Shown: one piece after another, positions 36,877 to 45,516 of the stretch
How positions within the stretch are numbered: the stretch's first letter is position 1
Layout: every line of letters starts with the position of its first letter
Source: an uncultured Clostridium sp.
GTDB taxonomy: Bacteria > Bacillota > Clostridia > TANB77 > CAG-508
Length of the DNA: 64,000 nucleotides
Reading direction: 5' to 3'
Assembly (NCBI GenBank): GCA_946565805.1
Contig: CAMNWO010000001.1
Coordinates: 1 to 64,000 of the forward strand
Notes under the pieces: model-generated
The model's database searches: none
The model's input: only the letters and a program-made list of their open reading frames with translations
Told to the model about the DNA's origin: nothing
Translations under genes and position numbers: made by a program

Positions 36877-38601
36877 TTATAATCCTAATTCTCCTTTTAT
36901 CATATCCCAAACATCATCGGATTCCATTCCTTTTTGCCAAGAACCAATACCTGCCAACTTATTTTCGTTGATTAATGAAATTTTGGCTTTTAAGGAATCC
37001 TTATCTTCTATCCAGATTTGCTTTTTCCTTCCCTCTTCTATATATTCTACATAATTTTGTTTTAAGGTGTCATTCCATCGTTTTTCTACACCATCTGGAA
37101 TTACTTTATTAATATTTTTCATAGCAACTGTATTGCTAGTTGATTTTCCTTCTTCATTTGTTGTCCAAACCCTTGTGTAAAAAGGAACAGCTAAAATAAT
37201 TTTGTCAGAATCAATTTCTTCTGTTTGTAAGAATTTGTTCAAACTCAATTTAACCCAATCATATCCTGCTGTCGTTCCTGGTTTTGTACTAGATACTCCA
37301 TATTCATCATATGCCATAAATATAATGTAATCTGCTACATCACCTATTACATGTCTATCAAAGCACATAGACCATGTTTCTCCACCATCTGGTGCTGTTA
37401 CATCAACAGAAGTGACCTTTCCCATTTCTTTTAGTCTAGGTGTTAATTCGATAATAAATCTTGAAAACACATCTTTATCTTCTTGTTTCATATTTTCAAA
37501 ATCTATATTAATTCCATCTAATTCATATTTAACACAAACTTTTACTATGTTTTCAATTAGCTTTTGTCTTTTTTCATAGCTGTTCATAATGCTAGATGTA
37601 ATAGCTAAACTTTTGCTTGCCGCTTCCGCATTAGAAATCATTGGCCATACTTTGTAGCCATTGGAATGAGCCCATTTAATATATGCCTCTCCTTTATCCC
37701 CTACATTTTCTTTGAAATTACCTTTTTCGTCTAAGTAGAAAAAGGCAGGTGATACTACGTTAACACCTTCTATAGTTGTCCCATTTCTATCTGGTGCCGA
37801 ACCAACAGAAGAATAATAGTCCCAAGTTAAATTAATTTTTCCTTCAATTTGTTTTTCTTCTTCCATTTTTTCACGAACAACATATTCGTTTTCCAATTTG
37901 TCTGCTTTTACATATCCTAATTTTCCATTTCCCGTTCTAATTTTAGCATATCCTTTATCAGTTGATACAACAATAACACTTTCTCCTTTTTTGATTCTAT
38001 CCACTGTTTTAGCAATTATCTTGGTAGAAGACTTAACTGGTAAATTAGAAGATACAATCGCTCTTTTTTGTTCTTTGTCAAGAGAATCCATCGTAACGAC
38101 TTTTGTGTTTTCTATATTTTGAATTTCGATATCATAAACATCTTTCATTTCAGAAATAGGTAAATATTCTGTATTTTCTTTTTTGATGGCATGTGCATAA
38201 ATTTTCTTTTCAGAACCATTAATAGTAATATTGTTTTCTTCAAATCCTATTTCTGCTATTTTTTTGTCATAAGTTGTAATAATTTGATTGGATTTTTTCT
38301 CATTATAAATATATTTGTCAAAAAAATTAGCAACATCTGATTTAGAAAGATAAATAATATTATCTTCTATTAGTACATCATTTTTTAGATTTGATGTAAC
38401 ATTTTTGTTGTTAATCACTAAATTCGTTTTCTTGTTTTTGTCTAATATAATGTAATCATTTATGATTAGCGCAACAAATATGATTACTAAAATAGCTAAT
38501 ATGGTAAAAAAAGTTCTAGTTATTATTTTTTTCTTTTTTTCCATTTCTTCTTTCGCCATTCTTTTGCCTTTTCTTTTTACTTTTTTTATTTCTTCTTCCA
38601 T
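36877..38601 (-). CDS. Membrane-anchored GH18 glycosidase with SH3-like domain
   Basis: 574 aa: Lys-rich cytoplasmic head, TM helix (about 27-50), a copper-amine-oxidase-N-like region (about 60-165), an SH3-like domain (about 185-240, KTVDRIKKGESVIVVSTDKGYAKIRTGNGKLGYV), then GH18 with catalytic LDGINIDFE and FMAYDEYGV. The GH18 group includes spore cortex-lytic SleL-like N-acetylglucosaminidases and wall hydrolases. ATG at 38601 follows GAAAGGAAGAAG. No in-frame CGG. Confidence 0.88.
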   Translation of the reverse strand: MEEEIKKVKRKGKRMAKEEMEKKKKIITRTFFTILAILVIIFVALIINDYIILDKNKKTNLVINNKNVTSNLKNDVLIEDNIIYLSKSDVANFFDKYIYNEKKSNQIITTYDKKIAEIGFEENNITINGSEKKIYAHAIKKENTEYLPISEMKDVYDIEIQNIENTKVVTMDSLDKEQKRAIVSSNLPVKSSTKIIAKTVDRIKKGESVIVVSTDKGYAKIRTGNGKLGYVKADKLENEYVVREKMEEEKQIEGKINLTWDYYSSVGSAPDRNGTTIEGVNVVSPAFFYLDEKGNFKENVGDKGEAYIKWAHSNGYKVWPMISNAEAASKSLAITSSIMNSYEKRQKLIENIVKVCVKYELDGINIDFENMKQEDKDVFSRFIIELTPRLKEMGKVTSVDVTAPDGGETWSMCFDRHVIGDVADYIIFMAYDEYGVSSTKPGTTAGYDWVKLSLNKFLQTEEIDSDKIILAVPFYTRVWTTNEEGKSTSNTVAMKNINKVIPDGVEKRWNDTLKQNYVEYIEEGRKKQIWIEDKDSLKAKISLINENKLAGIGSWQKGMESDDVWDMIKGELGL

Positions 38602-38723
38602 TTCTTCTTCCTTTCTCTCTCGTAATTATTCTTAGAACGTTTTTACTATATCACAAATCTTTCATTTAGCAAATACTTTTTTCTGTTTTTGTAAACTTTT
38701 ATATGAATAAAAATTGCTCAAAA

Positions 38724-38752
38724 TTGCTTTATGTAAAATATTGTGTTATAAT
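38724..38752 (+). promoter_or_regulatory. Promoter of the 38803 gene
   Basis: TTGCTT (38724-38729), 17 nt, TATAAT (38747-38752); TTATGTAA (38729-38736) overlaps the end of the -35 box. Confidence 0.65.
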
Positions 38753-38802
38753 TAAGTTATGTACAATACTGTGCATATAAAAATTATAAGGAGGTAACAG
38801 AT

Positions 38803-39183
38803 ATGTTACGGTTAAACGATGTTAGATTAAGAGGATGTGGATTCACTTTGTTTCCAGCAGCTAAGGATTTTGGTGTTTCAGAAGATATTATGCATAATAT
38901 CTTAACAAGTCTCAATGAACAGCTTGGTTCATTGGCTACTGATTTCGAAGCACAGGAGGAAGTAAGAAAAGCAAATCCTGAGTTTCCTCAGGTGCTGTAT
39001 GGCGGCGATTATTGGCTGACAGAAGAGCGGATTGAACAGGCTTTAGAAGCTGATCTTTTGAAAGAAACAGATGGCGGGTATGCCTTAACAGATACTTCTA
39101 TCAAAATTTTTGAAAGAGCGGCGGCAATCCAAAACGAGCTGGATAATCAGGGATTTCATTGTTGTCCATGTCACGGATTTTAA
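38803..39183 (+). CDS. Unrecognised small soluble protein
   Basis: 126 aa, not recognised. It begins MLRLNDVRLRGCGFTLFPAAKDFGVSEDIM and ends with a Cys-rich tail HCCPCHGF that could bind metal. No TM or signal. RBS AAGGAGGTAACAG. G/C-richer codon use than the neighbours, two CGG codons as Arg (38809, 39028) and the TTATGTAA promoter motif group it with the Ter-island class. A +1 shift at 38809 would reach a stop at the next codon, so CGG must be read as Arg here. Confidence 0.75.
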   Translation: MLRLNDVRLRGCGFTLFPAAKDFGVSEDIMHNILTSLNEQLGSLATDFEAQEEVRKANPEFPQVLYGGDYWLTEERIEQALEADLLKETDGGYALTDTSIKIFERAAAIQNELDNQGFHCCPCHGF

Positions 39184-39224
39184 ATGTAACGATTAACCAA
39201 ACTCCAAGAGGGTCTAGTTTTTTA

Positions 39225-39926
39225 CTAGACCCTCTTCATCTTTTTTAGGTATTCTTTTTGCCTATCTGTTATTCGATAGGATTCTCTTGCCTTTTGTATC
39301 GCTTTATTGTAAGTAAAATCATCTAGAGCTGTCGTTGTTTTTAAATATTGAACTGTTTCATCATAGAATTTAATTAGACAAATTGATATTGCCCAAGCAA
39401 TTGCCATTTGTACATAATAAGCATCACTTGAAACACTATCAAAAATTTTAAAATTTCTTTCAATGTAATCTTCTTCAATATAAAAATCTAATATCATGAC
39501 AATAGCAAATCGAAGTTCAAATTCTTGTTTTGCTGTTAAATATTTTTGTATTAAATCCCACATTTCTTTTTTGTGTTTTTTGGTAATTTTTAATCCTGCA
39601 CAAAACACATCACAAATAGCCCAGTTGTCAATTTTAGGCACAAAAGTTTCAATATGTTTTTGTATGGCTTCAAATTCTCCTTTTTCCAATCCTATTAGCA
39701 TTCCTTGTAGCATAATTTCTTCATAATATTCATTGTCTATTTGTTTTAATAATTCTTCTATTTCATAGTTTTTAGCTAATTCTTTGGCGTAATTTCTTAA
39801 AACTGGTACTCGTACCCCTATTATATTTTTAATTCCTGGACATAATCCACTATGAAATTCTTTGTATTTTGGGTCTGCTAATTCCAATAATTTATTTTTT
39901 ATTTTTTGTTTCATTTTTGATGTCAT
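39225..39926 (-). CDS. AlkD-like DNA alkylation repair protein
   Basis: 233-aa HEAT-like repeat protein of the AlkC/AlkD glycosylase family: GVRVPVLRNYAKEL near the N-terminus, IDNWAICDVFCAGL and FAIVMILDFYIEEDYI. AlkD removes alkylated bases (3-methyladenine, 7-methylguanine). The Trp and Asp of DNWA, which contact DNA in the family, are present. Monocistronic, divergent from the TsaC gene. Confidence 0.87.
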   Translation of the reverse strand: MTSKMKQKIKNKLLELADPKYKEFHSGLCPGIKNIIGVRVPVLRNYAKELAKNYEIEELLKQIDNEYYEEIMLQGMLIGLEKGEFEAIQKHIETFVPKIDNWAICDVFCAGLKITKKHKKEMWDLIQKYLTAKQEFELRFAIVMILDFYIEEDYIERNFKIFDSVSSDAYYVQMAIAWAISICLIKFYDETVQYLKTTTALDDFTYNKAIQKARESYRITDRQKEYLKKMKRV

Positions 39927-40023
39927 CCTTTCTTCTATGACCTATTTTATTATATTTTTCTACCAAATGCTAGTATTTTAAACAAATTTCTGTTATAATA
40001 GAACCATTAAATTGGAGGTCGTT

Positions 40024-41025
40024 ATGGAAATTTTAGATGGTACTAATCAAATTGATAAAAATAAATTAGAAGAATTTGCTTGTGGCATTCGAAATGGTAA
40101 ATTATGCTTATTTCCTACTGAAACCGTTTACGGAATTGGAAGCAATGGATTAGATGAAAAAGCAGTTGCTAAAATTTATCAAGCTAAAAAAAGAGAGAAA
40201 AAAAATCCAATTAATTTGTTAGTAAGTGATATGGCAATGATTGAAAGTGTAACCCAAGATATTTCTCCTCTTGAATATCAATTAATGGAAGCTTTCCTCC
40301 CTGGACCTTTTACAATTATCTTGAAGAAAAATAAAAAGGTCCCTGATATCGTAACAGCTAGCTCAGATTTAGTTGGAATTCGTATGCCAAGTGGTAAAAT
40401 TGCTAAAAAATTAGTAGAATTGGCTGGAGTTCCTCTTGCTACTCCTAGTGCTAATGTTTCTGGCAAATTGAGCGGAACAAATTTGAAAGATATTATAAAT
40501 GAATTTTCTGATTGTGTTGACTATGCCATTGATGGTGGTGAAAGTAAGATTGGAATGGAATCAACAATTGTAAGAGTTATAGAAGATATTCCTCATATAG
40601 TAAGACCTGGTAGCATTACACCTGAACAGATAAAGGCTGTTGCTGGAAATGTTGTGTTAGAAGAAAGTAAAAATGATATTTTACCAAGTTCTAATTTGAA
40701 ACATTATCAACTAGACCATAGTGCTACTTTAATTTACCATGATAATAATCAAGAAATGATAGACAAAATAATCGATTTGACTCAAAAATATGCAAATTCT
40801 GTTATTGTTTGCTGTGAAGAGAATGCAGGTTTTTATCCTTTTGCTAATGTGATAACAGTTGCTTCTAAAAATTCGTTAGAAGATTATTCTAAAAATCTTT
40901 TTTCTTGTTTGCGAAAGGCTTCTTCTTTTTCTCCTGATATGATTTTCATAGAAGGTGTTAAAAAAGAAGGTTTAGGAATTGCTATTATGAATCGTTTGGA
41001 AAATATATGCAATACTTGTTTTTAG
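40024..41025 (+). CDS. L-threonylcarbamoyladenylate synthase (TsaC/Sua5)
   Basis: 333 aa: N-terminal YrdC domain (FPTETVYGIGSNG, KKREKKNPINLLV, FLPGPFTIIL, GIRMPSG, ATPSANVSG, ESTIVRV) plus the C-terminal Sua5 domain, as in Bacillus YwlC. Makes TC-AMP for the t6A modification of tRNAs reading ANN codons. ATG at 40024 preceded by ATTGGAGGTCG. Native codon use, no in-frame CGG. Confidence 0.95.
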   Translation: MEILDGTNQIDKNKLEEFACGIRNGKLCLFPTETVYGIGSNGLDEKAVAKIYQAKKREKKNPINLLVSDMAMIESVTQDISPLEYQLMEAFLPGPFTIILKKNKKVPDIVTASSDLVGIRMPSGKIAKKLVELAGVPLATPSANVSGKLSGTNLKDIINEFSDCVDYAIDGGESKIGMESTIVRVIEDIPHIVRPGSITPEQIKAVAGNVVLEESKNDILPSSNLKHYQLDHSATLIYHDNNQEMIDKIIDLTQKYANSVIVCCEENAGFYPFANVITVASKNSLEDYSKNLFSCLRKASSFSPDMIFIEGVKKEGLGIAIMNRLENICNTCF

Positions 41026-41307
41026 TATAAACTTAAAAAGCATAGGAGATAAAAATTTCTCTTATGCTTTTATTATATAATTAGGTTTTATTTTATCTTT
41101 AAAATTCATTATTCTCTTCCATATTGATATTCTAACAAAAAAGTTATCACTTGTCAATCTTTTATGTCCACCTATTGAAATACTGCTTAAACTATGATAT
41201 AATTTAAAAAATTTTATAATTATCCTTTGTATACTTAAGTTGGCAGTGCTTAAGTTTGACATATAGTAACCTATCAACACTTCTTATTAGAAGAAAGGAG
41301 AAATCAT
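41026..41307. other. Intergenic region with a terminator
   Basis: Terminator hairpin AAAAAGCATAGGAGA/TCTCTTATGCTTTT at 41036-41071, then about 235 nt leading to the membrane protein gene with a plausible RBS (AGAAAGGAGAAA). Minus-strand ORF 41062-41280 has no RBS or similarity and is ignored. Confidence 0.6.
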
Positions 41308-41814
41308 ATGTACGATAAAATATGTAATATTTGGAGAAAATTATGGAGTTTTAAAGGATGTTTTATTTCCTTTCTCTTCTTTTTCTTTGTCATTTTCATA
41401 TTCTGGGTTGTCCCAAAACTCATGATAAATAATGGTTGGGAAAAGCTTACTCGTTATTCAGAAGATAGCTACAAAAATCTTGAAAAAGAGGCAAACTATA
41501 TGATTGAATCGAAAGATTTTGATACAGATTATAATTTGCATATTCAAACTTATGATAATGTTACTAATTATTTATGTTTCGATTTGTCTGAAGATTCTGC
41601 AACTGTTACCGCTGAGGTCGACAATTATGGTGAGCCTAAAGAAGTAATTAATATTACAAGGGACTTTCAATCTGCTTCTAGTCTTCTTTGGATTAATTGT
41701 TTAAACATATTTGTTCTTTGTTATGCTTTTTCTTTATTTGCACTTATTATACTTCTTGTTATATCTTGTTTACTTAGATTTTTAGCTTGGATAGCATATA
41801 AAATGACATCTTAA
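41308..41814 (+). CDS. Unrecognised two-helix membrane protein
   Basis: 168 aa, not recognised. TM helix near residues 16-36 (GCFISFLFFFFVIFIFWVVPKL), an extracellular domain of about 80 residues with many Asp/Asn/Tyr, and a second hydrophobic stretch near 130-155. Convergent with the cotJ operon. Confidence 0.65.
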   Translation: MYDKICNIWRKLWSFKGCFISFLFFFFVIFIFWVVPKLMINNGWEKLTRYSEDSYKNLEKEANYMIESKDFDTDYNLHIQTYDNVTNYLCFDLSEDSATVTAEVDNYGEPKEVINITRDFQSASSLLWINCLNIFVLCYAFSLFALIILLVISCLLRFLAWIAYKMTS

Positions 41815-41822
41815 ATACTGCG

Positions 41823-41859
41823 AATGAGACAATTAGGGACTGTCCCCAATTGTCTCATT
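41823..41859. repeat. Palindromic GGGAC repeat, probable terminator
   Basis: AATGAGACAATTAGGGAC/TGTCCCCAATTGTCTCATT, an almost perfect palindrome between convergent genes. The GGGAC...GTCCC core is shared with the repeats at 35.4 and 53.4 kb. Confidence 0.8.
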
Positions 41860-41862
41860 TTA

Positions 41863-42462
41863 TTAGTCACATGATTTCATATCATTCATATAAAACTTTC
41901 TTTCAGCTAATTTATCTTGAACACCTCGAAGTGCTTCTCCAAATCTTTGGAAGTGAACGACTTCTCTTTCTCTTAAATATCTTAATGGATCTAAGACATC
42001 TGGATTATCACGACAAAGGTCGATTAATTTTTCATAAGTTGCTCTTGCTTTTTGTTCTGCTGCTAAGTCTTCTTGTAAGTTTGCAATTGGGTCACCTTTA
42101 CAAGCAATATAGGCTGCTGTAAAAGGTACTCCTGCTGCTGATGCTGGATATACATCTACTCCATGGTCTGTATAATATGGTGCTAATCCTGCTTTTTCAA
42201 TTTCTTCAATAGATGCTCCATCTGTTAATTGGTGTACAATGGTTCCTACCATCTCAAGGTGCGCTAGTTCTTCAGTTCCTATGTCATTTAAGATAGCCTT
42301 TGCTTTTTGGTCTGGCATACCAAATCTTTGTGATAAATATCTTAAAGAAGCAGCAAGTTCACCATCTGGTCCTCCATATTGTGATATGATTACTTTAGCA
42401 AGTCTTGGATCTGGACACTTAATGTTAATTGGATATTGTAATGTTTTGTTATAAGTCCACAT
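41863..42462 (-). CDS. cotJC: Spore coat protein CotJC (manganese catalase-like)
   Basis: 199 aa: MWTYNKTLQYPINIKCPDPRLAKVIISQYGGPDGELAASLRYLSQRF is the CotJC hallmark, followed by the di-Mn ferritin-like fold (GTEELAHLEMVGTIVHQL, DLAAEQKARATYEKLI, REREVVHFQRFGEAL). The start at 42462 overlaps the cotJB stop (TAATG), replacing the longer track start. Last gene of cotJABC. Confidence 0.95.
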   Translation of the reverse strand: MWTYNKTLQYPINIKCPDPRLAKVIISQYGGPDGELAASLRYLSQRFGMPDQKAKAILNDIGTEELAHLEMVGTIVHQLTDGASIEEIEKAGLAPYYTDHGVDVYPASAAGVPFTAAYIACKGDPIANLQEDLAAEQKARATYEKLIDLCRDNPDVLDPLRYLREREVVHFQRFGEALRGVQDKLAERKFYMNDMKSCD

Positions 42463-42782
42463 TAGAAATTCCCCCTTTCCCATGGCCATGGTTCTTCTAG
42501 CCATCTCCACTTGTTACAAGGGTAATGAATGGTTAGTGGTCCATATACTTTTTGATATTTATCTTTTAATTCTTTTGCTTGTTTGCAATATTTTCTATGC
42601 AAACAAAGTGCTTTTTCATCTTCTGGATGAGTATCTAAATATAAAGCCAATTCTGTAATAGCAAAATCATAGCATCTAATTTGCTCTATCATTTCTCTTC
42701 TTGCATCACAATCTACTGTTCTTTCTACTTCACAGTTACATGTACATTCACATCCACAATTTCTACTTTCTTCTAACGACAT
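42462..42782 (-). CDS. cotJB: Spore coat protein CotJB
   Basis: 106 aa. IRCYDFAITELALYLDTHPEDEKALCLHRKY and the C-terminal YGPLTIHYPCNKWRWLEEPWPWE are characteristic. An additional N-terminal Cys cluster (NCGCECTCNCEVE) is unusual. It overlaps cotJA by 10 nt and cotJC by 1 nt. Confidence 0.93.
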   Translation of the reverse strand: MSLEESRNCGCECTCNCEVERTVDCDARREMIEQIRCYDFAITELALYLDTHPEDEKALCLHRKYCKQAKELKDKYQKVYGPLTIHYPCNKWRWLEEPWPWERGNF

Positions 42783-43126
42783 TGATTACACCCCTTTCCA
42801 ATTTTATTAGTTTCTCTGATATAGTTAATTTCTTCCATAGATTGACCTGGAACATAAGGACTTACTAATTCTGGGAAAATAGTTCCCATTTTTAAACCAA
42901 CACATGGTTTAAATGTTTTATCCATATATTGAATTGGTACATAGCTTTGTGCTAACATTGGATTTTCTGGAAACATATTATATTCTTCATCAAATCCGCA
43001 ATCACAGCTATTTGTATATTCTTCATAAGAAACTACATCATTGCATTGTTTTTCCATCATGTCATTTTGTAATTCACATGAATTGTTATAACTATTGTTC
43101 ATACAATAACATTTTCTTCTAAACAT
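42773..43126 (-). CDS. cotJA: Spore coat protein CotJA-like
   Basis: 117 aa. The C-terminal part (MLAQSYVPIQYMDKTFKPCVGLKMGTIFPELVSPYVPGQS) matches CotJA; the Cys/Asn-rich N-terminus is an extension. ATG at 43126 (MFRRKCYC) follows AAAGGAGGAAGAAA. First gene of the coat operon. Confidence 0.9.
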   Translation of the reverse strand: MFRRKCYCMNNSYNNSCELQNDMMEKQCNDVVSYEEYTNSCDCGFDEEYNMFPENPMLAQSYVPIQYMDKTFKPCVGLKMGTIFPELVSPYVPGQSMEEINYIRETNKIGKGCNQCR

Positions 43127-43179
43127 TTTTCTTCCTCCTTTTACTAACATAATATGAACTATTTCTACAAAATGACACA

Positions 43180-43214
43180 AAAAAAGAACCTCCTTTTATA
43201 GAAGTTCTTTTTTT
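43180..43214 (-). terminator. Terminator after the DUF308 gene
   Basis: AAAAAAGAACCTC/GAAGTTCTTTTTTT hairpin just past the stop at 43221. Confidence 0.75.
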
Positions 43215-43220
43215 ATATAT

Positions 43221-43751
43221 TTAATCTAAATAATTATCAATTCTTTTTATAAAAATAGCACTTTCTATGATGTCAACAATTCCATATATCATTATAATTC
43301 CACCAATAATTTGTAGCATAGCACCATTATTCATTAAAATATAAACTCCTGCTAAAATAGTAACAATCGCTAATATTAATGTTAATAGCCACAATCTAGA
43401 TTTGTAATCTTTCCATACAATCGTTGTTTGTAAATTAACAATTCCACTGTAAATAATCCAAAGTGCAATCAATATTCGAAATACTGATGCAATAATATCT
43501 GCACAAAACATGATGATAACACCTGCTATAACAGCAACAATTGCAATAGCTAGCAAATAATTGTCGGTCTTTCCAGAGGCAAAATAGTCAAGGCCTTTTA
43601 ATAATCCCATAATGATAGCCATTGTTCCTAATAAAATAGATATCATTGACATGATAACATCTGGTTTCGCTATTAAAGTGATACCTAGTATAATAAATAA
43701 AAATGATACAATAATATCTGTCCAACTTGATTTTTTCAAAAATTTCTCCAT
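43221..43751 (-). CDS. DUF308/HdeD-like membrane protein
   Basis: 176 aa with about six short TM helices arranged as repeated pairs (TDIIVSFLFIILGITLIAKPDVIMSMISILLGTMAIIMGL), the DUF308 layout. Such proteins are linked with acid or envelope stress in some bacteria. It lies 15 nt after the TetR-type gene and is probably regulated by it. Confidence 0.82.
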   Translation of the reverse strand: MEKFLKKSSWTDIIVSFLFIILGITLIAKPDVIMSMISILLGTMAIIMGLLKGLDYFASGKTDNYLLAIAIVAVIAGVIIMFCADIIASVFRILIALWIIYSGIVNLQTTIVWKDYKSRLWLLTLILAIVTILAGVYILMNNGAMLQIIGGIIMIYGIVDIIESAIFIKRIDNYLD

Positions 43752-43766
43752 TTAAATTCTCCCTTC

Positions 43767-44348
43767 TTACTTTTCCATTCCTCTTTTTAGAATTTCGATT
43801 TGCTTTTCTAATTCTTTTTTTGCTTCCTCTATTGATAAGATTTCTGTGTTAGCTTTCATACTAGCAGTTCTTGTTAATGCTATTATTATTTTTATGATAT
43901 AATTTAATTCGCTTGGCTCTTGAATATTTAAAATATTTGTATCAATCAGTTCTTCCATTTCTTCCACATCATTAAATATATTTACATTACTATTTTTCAG
44001 CTCATGTATAATATTTTTATAGAAATTTGTTTTTAAATTGCCTTGAAGTTTTGTTGTAATATAATCAAATATTTTTAAAGATGCCTCAAAAATATTTCCT
44101 TTTGTTTCCTTTAATATTTTTTTAACAGTTTCTTTTTCTAGTATGATATATTTCTCCATAACATACTTAATAGCATCTTCCTTGTCCTCAAAATATTGAT
44201 AAAAGCTTCCTCTTGGAATATTTGCTTCTTCTACAATTTTGCTAATTGATGCTTTTTCAAAGGTTGTTCTTCCTAACTCTTTTTCTAATGCTTTTTCTAC
44301 TTTTTCTCTTTTTTCTGTACTTAAATGATAAAAAGTTTCTTTTGGCAT
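43767..44348 (-). CDS. TetR-family transcriptional regulator
   Basis: About 193 aa. N-terminal HTH: ISKIVEEANIPRGSFYQYFEDKEDAIKYVMEKY. The C-terminal ligand domain is divergent. ATG at 44348 (MPKETFYH) is supported by GAGGTGATAG upstream. Forms an operon with the DUF308 gene and probably autoregulates it. Confidence 0.88.
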   Translation of the reverse strand: MPKETFYHLSTEKREKVEKALEKELGRTTFEKASISKIVEEANIPRGSFYQYFEDKEDAIKYVMEKYIILEKETVKKILKETKGNIFEASLKIFDYITTKLQGNLKTNFYKNIIHELKNSNVNIFNDVEEMEELIDTNILNIQEPSELNYIIKIIIALTRTASMKANTEILSIEEAKKELEKQIEILKRGMEK

Positions 44349-44511
44349 TTTGTCTATCACCTCTGTCTTGTGACACTTTGTCATTTTTCATTATTTTATT
44401 ACAACAAAATTGGTTTGTCAAGCATGAAAATACAACCTAAAAGGTTAAAAAATTATTCCCAAAATGCAAAACAACACCTACATCAAACGATATAAGTGCT
44501 ATTCAAAATTC

Positions 44512-44697
44512 TTATGCATTTTCTTTTTTAGCTACTACTTCTTTTCCATCGTAATATCCACAATTTTTGCAAACTCTATGTGGCATTACTGGTTCATGGC
44601 AATGTGGGCAGCTTGAAAGTGTTGGATTTTCTTTTTTCCATGTTGATCTTTTTGAATGCGTTCTTGCTTTTGACCATCTTCTTTTTGGTTGTGCCAT
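44512..44697 (-). CDS. rpmF: 50S ribosomal protein L32
   Basis: 61 aa: MAQPKRRWSKARTHSKRSTWK, with the four-Cys zinc ribbon CPHC...CKNCGYY intact. The C+ form. RBS AAGGGGGGAATT. Confidence 0.97.
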   Translation of the reverse strand: MAQPKRRWSKARTHSKRSTWKKENPTLSSCPHCHEPVMPHRVCKNCGYYDGKEVVAKKENA

Positions 44698-44809
44698 TTT
44701 AATTCCCCCCTTGCTTTTAGATATAGGTATATATATCTGTTTCTATTTTTTCATTTTTAGTCACTATAAGATTATACAAGTATTTTCCTATTTTGTCAAG
44801 AGTTGTTTT

Positions 44810-45355
44810 TTAGGATTCACAATATTTTTTGTATAACTGTCTAATATTTTCCTTTGTTAGTGTTTTATCGATATCTTGTTCTGCTACTTGTGTCATAACA
44901 GCTGTTATAAAATCTCTAATTTTAGGATTCATCTTTACTTTTTCTTTTTCTCTTGTTTTCCAATAAGATAATTCAAATTCCTTTGTCCAATTTTTCCCTT
45001 CGTAGACAATACCTGCTGCTAATTTGTCACAAATCATTTCAGCAGCATAAGGATATGGCATAATAGGTGTTTTTTTTGGTGCATAGTCATCTACCCAATA
45101 TTCAAGATGATGCTTGTTTCTCCCTTTATGATGTAACCACGCTTCTGAATATCCTCTCTCTTTTTTTGCTTCTGTTATAGGAGAATGTGTTCCCACATAA
45201 TACTTCATACTTTCACCAAATTCAGTTGGTGAATATTTTGACATGTCATGTAGTAATCCCCTCCAAGGCTCTCCTACTTTACAACATAGTTTAAAAACGA
45301 CCCATTTGTGGTGTGTAATTAGTTTGAAGTGTTTGATTGCATTTTTTATTTTCAT
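44810..45355 (-). CDS. DUF5662-family protein
   Basis: 181 aa; HDMSKYSPTEFGESMKYYVG, WLHHKGRNKHHLEYWVDDY and PYPYAAEMICDKLAAGIVY match the DUF5662 (catalase-annotated) family found in Firmicutes and phages. His/Asp-rich motifs recall HD-type metal sites. Function unknown. Monocistronic, divergent from asnB. Confidence 0.82.
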   Translation of the reverse strand: MKIKNAIKHFKLITHHKWVVFKLCCKVGEPWRGLLHDMSKYSPTEFGESMKYYVGTHSPITEAKKERGYSEAWLHHKGRNKHHLEYWVDDYAPKKTPIMPYPYAAEMICDKLAAGIVYEGKNWTKEFELSYWKTREKEKVKMNPKIRDFITAVMTQVAEQDIDKTLTKENIRQLYKKYCES

Positions 45356-45516
45356 TTTTATCCCATCCTTTTTTCTTCTTATTTAGTTTACTATAATTTT
45401 TTTAGAAAATCAATAAATTTTATTTACTTTTTTGCATACAATAGAAATGATTATAATTTTTGTTTTATATAAGTTTATTATATAAGAAATAATTAAAAAT
45501 AAATTGGGAGGCTATT

